Below are positions 1 to 5,879 of a stretch of DNA of 5,934 bases, one piece after another. This DNA comes from an uncultured Lachnospiraceae bacterium (lineage in GTDB: Bacteria > Bacillota > Clostridia > Lachnospirales > Lachnospiraceae), in the NCBI GenBank assembly GCA_900549995.1, contig URQQ01000127.1, positions 1 through 5,934 on the forward strand, given 5' to 3'. How positions within the stretch are numbered: the first letter of the stretch is position 1; the number at the start of each line of letters is the position of its first letter. A model generated the notes under the pieces. The model did no database searches, was not told the origin of the DNA, and saw only the letters and a program-made list of their open reading frames with translations. A program made the translations under genes and the position numbers.

Positions 1-305
1 AGGGACAGCGGCAGCTGCTTGCGATTGCACGTGCGGCAATCGCAGATCCGCCGGTACTGATTCTCGATGAAGCGACGAGCTCTATTGATACGAGAACAGA
101 AAGGATTGTGCAGGAGGGCATGGATAAACTGATGGCAGGAAGAACAACATTTGTGATAGCCCACAGGCTTTCAACGGTCAGAAATTCTGACTGTATTATG
201 GTACTTGAGCAGGGGAGGATTATCGAGCGTGGAAGCCATGAGCAGCTGATTGGGGAAAGAGGAAGGTATTATCAGCTGTATACCGGAAATGCAATCAATA
301 CATAA
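1..305 (+). CDS. ABC transporter ATP-binding protein, C-terminal part (5' end outside window)
   Basis: This is the C-terminal 100 codons of an ABC-type ATPase; the first complete codon is at position 3 and the stop is TAA at 303-305. The visible part begins inside the ABC signature loop (GQRQ), followed by Walker B and D-loop (LILDEATSSID) and the H-loop switch histidine (VIAHRLSTV). It ends with the typical tail GRIIERGSHEQLI. The ATSSID/AHRLS wording and the GSHEQL tail are typical of exporter-type ATPases in which a membrane domain precedes the ATPase (the MsbA/LmrA/MdlB-like group), so the missing 5' part probably encodes six transmembrane helices. These exporters act as homo- or heterodimers in the cytoplasmic membrane and use ATP to extrude lipids, drugs or peptides. 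The substrate cannot be told from this fragment. A strong terminator follows 14 bases after the stop, so this is the last gene of its transcript. Confidence 0.93.
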   Translation, partial: GQRQLLAIARAAIADPPVLILDEATSSIDTRTERIVQEGMDKLMAGRTTFVIAHRLSTVRNSDCIMVLEQGRIIERGSHEQLIGERGRYYQLYTGNAINT

Positions 306-318
306 AAGATTTGAAAGA

Positions 319-348
319 ATGGGACTTCAAAAGAAGTCTCATTTTTAT
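319..348 (+). terminator. Intrinsic terminator after the ABC transporter gene
   Basis: A 10-bp stem pairs ATGGGACTTC (319-328) with GAAGTCTCAT (333-342), with one G-U wobble and an AAAA tetraloop. It is followed by a T-rich tail (TTTTTATT, 342-349). It ends the exporter transcript and separates it from the promoter that starts at its tail. Confidence 0.9.
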
Positions 349-375
349 TGACATATGTTCATAATGAGTTATACT
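348..375 (+). promoter_or_regulatory. Sigma-A-type promoter for the DUF134/redox fusion operon
   Basis: A perfect -35 box TTGACA (348-353) is separated by 16 bases from a -10 box TATACT (370-375). The expected transcription start is near 382, giving a leader of about 20 bases before the ATG at 402. The -35 box begins at the end of the T-tract of the upstream terminator, so the terminator and promoter abut. Box sequences are seen directly; activity is inferred. Confidence 0.78.
354..363 (+). promoter_or_regulatory. Candidate operator: TATG-TT-CATA dyad in the promoter spacer
   Basis: A short perfect inverted repeat (TATG, two bases, CATA) lies between the -35 and -10 boxes of the promoter for the DUF134 gene. 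The position fits a repressor site, and the first gene of the operon encodes a helix-turn-helix protein, so autoregulation is plausible. The dyad has only four base pairs per arm in AT-rich DNA, so it could be chance. Confidence 0.35.
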
Positions 376-401
376 TAAGAGGTAAGAAAAGAGGTGCTGA
401 T

Positions 402-740
402 ATGGCAAGACCACAAAAATTCAGATGTATCTGCTCCAAGCCGGCGGTGAAAGGTTTCCGCCCGGAAGGGAGCACAACTGCCGGAACAGTCATCATTGGT
501 TATGATGAGTACGAGGTCATCCGTCTTTTGGACTATGTAAAGCTGACACAGGCAGAGTGCGCCAGAAAGATGAACGTATCCCGTCCGACAGTCTCAAGAA
601 TCTACGATGAGGCGAGGCAGAAGATCGCGGACGCTATGGTAAATGGAAAGAGCATCAGGATTGAGGGCGGTGATGTGATTGTCTGTCCGGCACTGAAGCC
701 GGAGTGCGCAAATGAAAAGCATTGCTGCCATAGAAAGTAA
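402..740 (+). CDS. UPF0251/DUF134 family helix-turn-helix DNA-binding protein
   Basis: A 112-residue protein with the family's hallmark N-terminus (MARPQKFR, then FRPEG at 19-23). The central helix-turn-helix (about residues 48-70, LTQAECARKMNVSRPTVSRI) resembles sigma-70 region 4-like domains. The start is ATG 402, with GAGGTG five bases upstream. An in-frame TTG at 348 is rejected because it is the -35 box itself. Cysteines cluster at both ends: C9 and C11 near the N-terminus, and C95, C102, C108 and C109 with H107 and H110 at the C-terminus. This suggests metal, Fe-S or thiol sensing, which is inference. Family members are generally regarded as DNA-binding proteins but are little characterised. 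The gene leads a probable operon, 35 bases ahead of the sulfur-redox fusion enzyme with no terminator between. Control of that enzyme, and of its own promoter, is the natural guess. Confidence 0.9.
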   Translation: MARPQKFRCICSKPAVKGFRPEGSTTAGTVIIGYDEYEVIRLLDYVKLTQAECARKMNVSRPTVSRIYDEARQKIADAMVNGKSIRIEGGDVIVCPALKPECANEKHCCHRK

Positions 741-775
741 TCCGGAAAATTAAAAATGTCAAAGGAGAACACAAA

Positions 776-3358
776 ATGAAAGTGCTAGTGATTGGAGGAG
801 TTGCAGCTGGGACGAAAACTGCAGCCAAGTTAAAACGTCAGAATCCCGACGCGGATGTTACGATTATCACAAAAGACCAGGACATATCCTATGCAGGATG
901 CGGCCTGCCCTACTATGTGGGAGGAGTGATTGAGGAGAAAGAAGAACTGATTGTCAATACTCCCCAGAAGTATGCAGCGCTGACAGGCGTGAAAGTGCTG
1001 ACTAAAGTTGAGGCGACAGGGCTTGATATAGAAGAAAAAAAGGTAAAAGCAGTAAATCTGATGTCAGGTACCGAAGAAGAATATACATACGATACATTAA
1101 TCATCGCGACAGGAGCATCTCCGGCAGTGATCCCAATCAAAGGAATTGAACTTTCAGGTGTATATAAAATGCGTACACCGGACGATGCGATCCAGGTGCG
1201 CGATTATGCAGATAAAAACCATGTGAAAAAGGCTGTTGTTGTCGGTGCCGGATTCATTGGCCTGGAGGTGGCTGAAAATCTCAAGGCAAAAGGGATTCAG
1301 GTGACTGTGATTGATTTTGCATCCCAGATTCTTCCGAACATTCTGGATCCCGAGATGGCGGCCTATGGCAAGAAGCATCTGCAAAAAGAAGGAATCCGTG
1401 TGATTACCGGAACAAAAGCAGAGGAAATCACAGGAGAAGGAAGTGTTGCGGCAATCAAGACATCGGCGGGTACCTTCCCATGTGAGCTGGTCATTATGGC
1501 GGCAGGAATCCGGCCTAACACTGCATTTCTTCAGGATTCAGGAATAGAGATGTTCAAAGGGACCATCCTCGTTGATCATCAGATGAAGACGAATCTTTCG
1601 GATGTATATGCAGCCGGGGACTGCGCAATGGTTACAAACCGTCTTACGGGAAGCAGACAGTGGTCACCGATGGGATCCTCTGCCAATATGGAAGGACGTA
1701 CCCTGGCTCAGATCCTGACAGGAGCGAAAAAAGAATATAAAGGAGTGCTTGGAACAGGAGTTGTCAAGCTTCCGGGCCTGAACATAGGAAGAACCGGCCT
1801 GACGGAAGAGCAGGCGAAGGCAGCCGGCTATCAGGTGGTCACAGCGACGGCAGTGACAGATGACAAAGCACATTATTATCCGGGAGCTGCATATTTTGTT
1901 ACCAAGCTGATTGCGGAGAAAGAGACACACAGACTTCTCGGAATCCAGGTATTTGGTCCGGGAGCTGTCGATAAGATGGTGGATATTGCGGTCATGGGAA
2001 TCACTATGGGTGCAGTTCTGGAAGATTATGAAAATGCAGATTTTGCATATGCGCCGCCATTTTCAACAGCAATACATCCGTTTGTCCAGGCAGTATATAT
2101 TCTGTTGAACAAATTAAACGGAGAATTTATCAGCATGACGCCGCTGGAATATGCCGAAGGGAAGGCAGAGGGGTACACCGTACTGGATGTTGGTCTGTCA
2201 CCGTCAGTTCACGGGGCGCAGTATATTAACCTGCCGGATGTAAATGGTGAGATTGAAGGGCTTGAAAAGGACGGGAAGTTCCTTCTTGTCTGTGCAAAAG
2301 GCAAACGGGCATATTTCCTGCAGAAGAAGATGAGCTTTTATGGTTACACCAATGTTATAGCCCTTGAAGGCGGTGTGTTCTTCAATGATGTGAAAATAGC
2401 GGACGCAGAAGCTGAAGTTTCCCCGGAGGAAGTCACAAGAGTCAAAGCGCTTGGTTTCCTGAGAGATAAAACGACTGCGGATAAGTTTAATGGCCGCGTG
2501 ATTACAAGAAACGGGAAAATTACGGCAGAGGAAGCCCGTGCCATAGCAGAGGCGGCAGAACTTTACGGAAACGGAGAAGTGACCATGACTTCCCGTCTGA
2601 CGATGGAGATCCAGGGCGTACCGTATCATAATATTGATGCAATCCGGGAATATCTGATGCAGGCAGGACTTGAGACCGGCGGAACAGGCTCCAAAGTACG
2701 TCCGGTAGTTTCCTGTAAAGGAACTACCTGTCAGTACGGGCTTACAGATACCTTCGCATTATCAGAGGAAATTCATGAGAGATTCTATCACGGATACTCG
2801 GACGTAAAGCTTCCGCATAAGTTTAAAATTGCGGTGGGAGGCTGTCCGAATAACTGTGTGAAACCGGATTTGAATGATATCGGTATCATTGGACAGCGCA
2901 TTGTCCAGGAAGATCTGGAAAAATGCAAAGGCTGCAAAGTATGTCAGGTTGTGGACAGCTGTCCGATACAGATTGCCAAAGTAGAAGATGGAAAGATCGT
3001 GATTGATGAAGATGCATGCAACCACTGCGGACGGTGTGTCGGAAAATGTCCGTTTAAGGTGATTGAAGATTATACCGACGGCTATCGTATCTATATTGGC
3101 GGGCGCTGGGGTAAAAAGGCGTCTCAGGGCAGATATCTGGAGAAAGTGTTCACGGAGAAAGAAGCGGCACTGGATGTCATTGAAAAAGCAATTCTTTTGT
3201 TTCGGGAGCAGGGAAATACAGGAGAGCGCTTTGCGGACACCATTGCCCGCATTGGATTCGAAAATGTGCAGGAGCAGCTGCTTTCTGACGATCTTCTGGC
3301 AAGAAAAGGCGAAAATCTGGCGGCCCAGAAGCATCTGAAGGGCGGGGCAACCTGCTAG
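776..3358 (+). CDS. Fusion enzyme: CoA-disulfide/persulfide reductase + rhodanese + AsrC-like siroheme sulfite reductase with 2x[4Fe-4S]
   Basis: An 860-residue, apparently cytoplasmic enzyme with no signal peptide. Residues 1 to about 447 are a CoA-disulfide reductase-type flavoprotein: FAD site VIGGVAAG (5-12), redox cysteine C42 in SYAGCGLPYY, ATGASP (111-116), NAD(P)H site VVGAGFIGLE (155-164), AAGDC (279-283), and Y368 and Y425 (DFAYAPPFS) where the family has catalytic tyrosines. Residues about 452-540 are a rhodanese domain with active-site loop CAKGKR (C506-R511). Residues about 570-860 are a nitrite/sulfite reductase half-unit. R607 and the K682/K684 pair (LPHKFK) match siroheme/sulfite-binding positions. 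C647, C652, C690 and C694 would ligate the siroheme-coupled cluster. Two ferredoxin motifs follow (C717/720/723/729 and C748/751/754/758), as in AsrC, then GGRWGK (775-780). The likely role is NAD(P)H-driven reduction of persulfide, thiosulfate or sulfite to sulfide. Domains are clear; the substrate is inferred. The start has AAAGGAG eight bases upstream. Confidence 0.92.
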   Translation: MKVLVIGGVAAGTKTAAKLKRQNPDADVTIITKDQDISYAGCGLPYYVGGVIEEKEELIVNTPQKYAALTGVKVLTKVEATGLDIEEKKVKAVNLMSGTEEEYTYDTLIIATGASPAVIPIKGIELSGVYKMRTPDDAIQVRDYADKNHVKKAVVVGAGFIGLEVAENLKAKGIQVTVIDFASQILPNILDPEMAAYGKKHLQKEGIRVITGTKAEEITGEGSVAAIKTSAGTFPCELVIMAAGIRPNTAFLQDSGIEMFKGTILVDHQMKTNLSDVYAAGDCAMVTNRLTGSRQWSPMGSSANMEGRTLAQILTGAKKEYKGVLGTGVVKLPGLNIGRTGLTEEQAKAAGYQVVTATAVTDDKAHYYPGAAYFVTKLIAEKETHRLLGIQVFGPGAVDKMVDIAVMGITMGAVLEDYENADFAYAPPFSTAIHPFVQAVYILLNKLNGEFISMTPLEYAEGKAEGYTVLDVGLSPSVHGAQYINLPDVNGEIEGLEKDGKFLLVCAKGKRAYFLQKKMSFYGYTNVIALEGGVFFNDVKIADAEAEVSPEEVTRVKALGFLRDKTTADKFNGRVITRNGKITAEEARAIAEAAELYGNGEVTMTSRLTMEIQGVPYHNIDAIREYLMQAGLETGGTGSKVRPVVSCKGTTCQYGLTDTFALSEEIHERFYHGYSDVKLPHKFKIAVGGCPNNCVKPDLNDIGIIGQRIVQEDLEKCKGCKVCQVVDSCPIQIAKVEDGKIVIDEDACNHCGRCVGKCPFKVIEDYTDGYRIYIGGRWGKKASQGRYLEKVFTEKEAALDVIEKAILLFREQGNTGERFADTIARIGFENVQEQLLSDDLLARKGENLAAQKHLKGGATC

Positions 3359-3416
3359 AGTATCTTTTTAAACTCCTTTCCGCAATCTGAAAAAAACCGG
3401 AACAAAAAAGAGTAAA

Positions 3417-3445
3417 TTGACATGTGGTCTGATTTTATGTAAGAT
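3417..3445 (+). promoter_or_regulatory. Sigma-A-type promoter for xpt
   Basis: TTGACA (3417-3422), a 17-base spacer, then TAAGAT (3440-3445). The start of transcription is expected near 3452, giving a leader of only about 33 bases before the xpt ATG at 3485. That leaves no room for a purine riboswitch. Confidence 0.75.
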
Positions 3446-3468
3446 AATAAAAACATATCTATATAAAT

Positions 3469-3475
3469 GGAGAGG
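3469..3475 (+). promoter_or_regulatory. xpt: Ribosome binding site that sets the xpt start
   Basis: GGAGAGG lies nine bases before ATG 3485. An in-frame ATG at 3467 overlaps this site and has no ribosome binding site of its own, so 3485 is preferred. It also gives the usual MKELEERI N-terminus. Confidence 0.8.
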
Positions 3476-3484
3476 CCAGTAAAG

Positions 3485-4066
3485 ATGAAAGAATTAGAAG
3501 AACGAATCAGAAAAGACGGGATAGTAAAAGAGGGAAATGTCCTGAAGGTTGACAATTTTTTGAATCATCAGATTGATGTGGAACTGCTGAATGATATTGG
3601 GGAAGAGTTTAAACGGTTGTTTGCGGATGCTCCCGTGAACAAAATTCTTACGATTGAAGCGTCCGGGATCGGAATCGCATGTGTTGCGGCCCAGTATTTT
3701 CATGTGCCTGTCGTATTTGCCAAGAAAGCACAGAGTGTGAATATTGACGGGGATGTGTACGCGACAAAGATTGAATCATTCACCCATAAGAAAGTGTACG
3801 ACGTCATTGTATCTAAAAAATACATTGGAAAAGAAGATCATGTATTGATTATCGATGATTTTCTGGCAAATGGATGTGCGCTTCAGGGTCTTGTTGAGCT
3901 GGTGGAAAGCGCCGGAGCAACTGTAGAAGGAATCGGAATCGCAATTGAAAAAGGGTTCCAGTCAGGCGGCGAGATTATCAGAAAGAAAGGCATTCATCTG
4001 GAATCACTTGCGATTGTGGATGGAATGGATGCGGATGAAGGAACTGTGACATTTCGTGAACAGTAA
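3485..4066 (+). CDS. xpt: Xanthine phosphoribosyltransferase
   Basis: A 193-residue cytoplasmic purine-salvage enzyme that converts xanthine and PRPP to XMP and pyrophosphate, feeding GMP synthesis. Its length is close to the roughly 194 residues of Bacillus subtilis Xpt. Family signatures are the N-terminus MKELEERIRKDG, the TIEASGIGIA loop (56-65), VVFAKKAQS (76-84), the ESFT segment (97-100) and the PRPP-binding loop VLIIDDFLANG (120-130) with the adjacent acidic pair D124/D125. It has its own promoter and a strong terminator, so it forms a single-gene transcript between the sulfur operon and the SRP operon. In many Firmicutes xpt is preceded by a guanine riboswitch and followed by a xanthine permease gene (pbuX); neither is present here. 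Adenine phosphoribosyltransferase is a related family, but the ESFT segment and the FLANG form of the PRPP loop favour Xpt. Confidence 0.95.
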   Translation: MKELEERIRKDGIVKEGNVLKVDNFLNHQIDVELLNDIGEEFKRLFADAPVNKILTIEASGIGIACVAAQYFHVPVVFAKKAQSVNIDGDVYATKIESFTHKKVYDVIVSKKYIGKEDHVLIIDDFLANGCALQGLVELVESAGATVEGIGIAIEKGFQSGGEIIRKKGIHLESLAIVDGMDADEGTVTFREQ

Positions 4067-4074
4067 AAAGAAAG

Positions 4075-4120
4075 TTCCAGCGTGTCAAGAAAAAACACTT
4101 GACATGCTGGAATTCTTATT
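4075..4120 (+). terminator. Strong intrinsic terminator after xpt
   Basis: A 15-bp stem pairs TTCCAGCGTGTCAAG (4075-4089) with CTTGACATGCTGGAA (4098-4112), with one G-U wobble and an 8-base A-rich loop. A T-rich tail (TTCTTATT, 4113-4120) follows. The opposite strand also ends in a T-rich run (complement of the A-run at 4066-4073), so it could work in both directions. Its 3' arm contains the -35 box of the ylxM promoter. Confidence 0.9.
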
Positions 4121-4127
4121 GTATGAT
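4099..4127 (+). promoter_or_regulatory. Sigma-A-type promoter for ylxM-ffh-rpsP, embedded in the xpt terminator
   Basis: TTGACA (4099-4104), an exact 17-base spacer, then TATGAT (4122-4127). The -35 box is wholly inside the 3' arm of the xpt terminator stem, and the -10 box follows its T-rich tail. Transcription would start near 4134, only about 10 bases before the ylxM ATG. Confidence 0.75.
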
Positions 4128-4143
4128 ATCTGAGGTGAGTGAC

Positions 4144-4488
4144 ATGGAGAAATTTCTGGAACAGACTCTGCTGTATGATTTTTACGGCGAGCTGCTGACA
4201 AAACATCAGAAGAAAATATATGAAGAGTTCGTATTGGAGGATCTGTCATTAAGCGAGATTGCCCAGGAAGAGGGGATCAGCCGGCAGGGAGTGCATGACC
4301 TTGTAAAGAGGTGCAATAAGACACTGGAAGAATATGAACAGAAACTGCATCTGGTTGAGAAATTTCTTTCTATAAAGGAAAAAGTCCACCAGATTAATGA
4401 GCTGCTTGAACAGGACGAGAGAAAACAGACTGATCAGGTAATGCAGCAGATCAGACGGATATCTGATGAAATCATAGAGGAGTTATAG
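4144..4488 (+). CDS. ylxM: YlxM/p13-like helix-turn-helix protein, SRP-associated
   Basis: A 114-residue protein of the YlxM family, encoded next to ffh across Firmicutes. A helix-turn-helix resembling sigma region 4 lies at about residues 34-57 (LSLSEIAQEEGISRQGVHD). A long charged helix, probably coiled-coil, follows (about 58-114). The start is ATG 4144, with GAGGTGA (4132-4138) five bases upstream. In-frame upstream starts, such as TTG 4099, fall inside the terminator and -35 box and are rejected. Streptococcal homologues have been linked to SRP assembly and GTPase activity, although the fold looks like a transcription factor. The gene ends one base before the ffh ATG, and its last codons carry the ffh ribosome binding site, so the two are almost certainly translationally coupled. 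Confidence 0.94.
   Translation: MEKFLEQTLLYDFYGELLTKHQKKIYEEFVLEDLSLSEIAQEEGISRQGVHDLVKRCNKTLEEYEQKLHLVEKFLSIKEKVHQINELLEQDERKQTDQVMQQIRRISDEIIEEL
4476..4482 (+). promoter_or_regulatory. ffh: Ribosome binding site of ffh inside the ylxM 3' end
   Basis: AGAGGAG lies seven bases before ATG 4490 and inside the final ylxM codons. The ylxM stop (4486-4488) and ffh start are separated by one base, the usual arrangement for translational coupling. Confidence 0.85.
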
Positions 4489-4489
4489 A

Positions 4490-5839
4490 ATGGCATTTGA
4501 CAGTTTAACTGCGAAACTTCAGAACGTATTTAAGAATCTGCGAAGCAAAGGCCGCCTAACCGAAGACGATGTGAAAGCAGCGTTAAAAGAAGTTAAGATG
4601 GCACTTCTGGAAGCAGATGTTAACTTTAAAGTAGTAAAAGGGTTTGTAAAGGATGTACAGGAACGGGCAATCGGCCAGGACGTGATGAACGGGCTGAATC
4701 CGGGGCAGATGGTCATCAAGATTGTGAATGAAGAACTTGTCAAAATGATGGGTTCCGAGACGACAGAGATCGCTCTTCAGCCGGGAAGTGCCACGACCGT
4801 CATCATGATGGCAGGTCTTCAGGGTGCAGGTAAGACAACGACAACTGCAAAACTTGCAGGTAAGTTTAAGCTGAAAGGCAAAAAGCCGCTTCTTGTAGCC
4901 TGTGATATCTACCGTCCGGCAGCGATCAAACAGCTGCAGATCAACGGGGAGAAGCAGGGCGTGGAAGTATTTTCCATGGGAGATAAAAACAAACCTTCCA
5001 ATATAGCTAAAGCCGCGATGGAACATGCGGCGAAAAATGGCAATAATATCGTAATCCTGGATACTGCCGGGCGTCTTCACATTGATGAAGACATGATGGC
5101 TGAACTAAAGGAGATCAAGGAAGCAGTGGAAGTGCACCAGACAATTCTGGTAGTTGATGCGATGACCGGACAGGATGCCGTGAACGTAGCAAGCGCTTTC
5201 AATGATAAAATTGGAATTGACGGTGTAATCGTGACAAAACTGGACGGTGACACAAGAGGCGGTGCGGCTCTCTCAATCAAAGCTGTAACCGGACGGCCGA
5301 TTCTCTATGCTGGTATGGGTGAAAAACTTTCTGATCTGGAACAGTTTTATCCGGACAGAATGGCATCCAGAATTCTCGGAATGGGTGATGTTCTCTCCCT
5401 GATTGAAAAAGCAGGGGAAGAGATGGATCAGGAAAAAGCAAGAGCAATGACCCAGAAGATGAAAAAAGCCCAGTTCGATTTCGAAGATTACCTGGAAAGC
5501 ATGAATCAGATGAAGAAAATGGGCGGCTTGTCAAGCGTCATGAGTATGCTTCCCGGAATGGGCGGCGGACAGATGCCGGACATTGATTCTGAGGAAGGCG
5601 ATAAGAAAATGTCTCAGATGGAGGCAATGATCTTCTCGATGACACCGGAAGAGAGAAAGAATCCGGATATACTGAATCCATCCAGGAAGAACAGAATTGC
5701 AAGAGGTGCAGGTGTTGACATCAGCGAAGTGAACCGCATGATCAAGCAGTTCAACCAGGCAAAGAAGATGATGAAAAAACTCCCGGGAATGATGGGAGGC
5801 AAAGTTGGTAAAAAAGGTAAATTTAAATTGCCTTTTTAA
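4490..5839 (+). CDS. ffh: Signal recognition particle protein Ffh (SRP54), GTPase
   Basis: A 449-residue full-length SRP54 protein. With the SRP RNA it binds signal sequences emerging from the ribosome and delivers them to FtsY at the membrane. The helical N domain covers about residues 1-88 (ALLEADVNFKVV at 38-49). The GTPase domain spans about 100-295: P-loop GLQGAGKTTTTAKLA (109-123), the ACDIYRPAAIKQL segment (137-149), DTAGR (191-195), TKLDGDTRGG (249-258) and GMGE (275-278). The methionine-rich M domain runs from about 300 and contains MLPGMGGG (353-360). The SRP RNA-binding helix-turn-helix is NPSRKNRIARGAGVD (396-410), where the common GSG is GAG. The tail is basic and glycine-rich (GGKVGKKGKFKLPF). 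It is coupled to ylxM and followed after 40 bases by rpsP, with no terminator seen. The SRP RNA gene is not in this window. Confidence 0.98.
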   Translation: MAFDSLTAKLQNVFKNLRSKGRLTEDDVKAALKEVKMALLEADVNFKVVKGFVKDVQERAIGQDVMNGLNPGQMVIKIVNEELVKMMGSETTEIALQPGSATTVIMMAGLQGAGKTTTTAKLAGKFKLKGKKPLLVACDIYRPAAIKQLQINGEKQGVEVFSMGDKNKPSNIAKAAMEHAAKNGNNIVILDTAGRLHIDEDMMAELKEIKEAVEVHQTILVVDAMTGQDAVNVASAFNDKIGIDGVIVTKLDGDTRGGAALSIKAVTGRPILYAGMGEKLSDLEQFYPDRMASRILGMGDVLSLIEKAGEEMDQEKARAMTQKMKKAQFDFEDYLESMNQMKKMGGLSSVMSMLPGMGGGQMPDIDSEEGDKKMSQMEAMIFSMTPEERKNPDILNPSRKNRIARGAGVDISEVNRMIKQFNQAKKMMKKLPGMMGGKVGKKGKFKLPF

Positions 5840-5865
5840 TAAATAATAAAATTATAAATATTCAT

Positions 5866-5873
5866 GGAGGTGA
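5866..5873 (+). promoter_or_regulatory. rpsP: Ribosome binding site of rpsP
   Basis: GGAGGTGA is nearly perfectly complementary to the 16S rRNA 3' end. It lies six bases before ATG 5880. An in-frame ATG at 5874 touches this site and is too close to be used. Confidence 0.85.
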
Positions 5874-5879
5874 ATGAAC

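Noticed and set aside
2204..2629. 141-codon open frame on the minus strand
   Set aside because: It is antisense to the rhodanese and linker region of the fusion enzyme, with no recognisable domain or start signal.
2762..3334. 190-codon open frame on the minus strand inside the fusion enzyme gene
   Set aside because: It lies fully antisense to strongly conserved siroheme/ferredoxin coding sequence, has no clear ribosome binding site and resembles no family I know; it is a shadow of the real gene.
3342..3355. Small hairpin GCGGG-GCAA-CCTGC at the end of the fusion enzyme gene, with a T-run at 3365-3369
   Set aside because: The stem is only five pairs with one wobble and the T-run is about nine bases away, so it is not a convincing intrinsic terminator. 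Some read-through into xpt is possible.
3378..3403. TTCCG...CGGAA inverted repeat before the xpt promoter
   Set aside because: Five pairs with a 14-base loop, followed by A-rich rather than T-rich sequence on the plus strand, is too weak for a terminator.
3391..3406. AAACCGGAACAAA resembling a PurR box (CCGAAC core)
   Set aside because: It has an extra G in the core, occurs as a single copy upstream of the -35 box, and there is no evidence of a Bacillus-type PurR in this organism.
4583..5080. 165-codon open frame on the minus strand
   Set aside because: It is antisense to the conserved N and GTPase domains of ffh, and its Cys/Phe-rich composition is typical of antisense translation.
5828..5858. 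Possible promoter before rpsP (TTGCCT and TATAAA)
   Set aside because: The -35 is poor and the spacing is 19 bases in very AT-rich sequence, so chance matches are expected. Co-transcription from the ylxM promoter is enough to explain expression.
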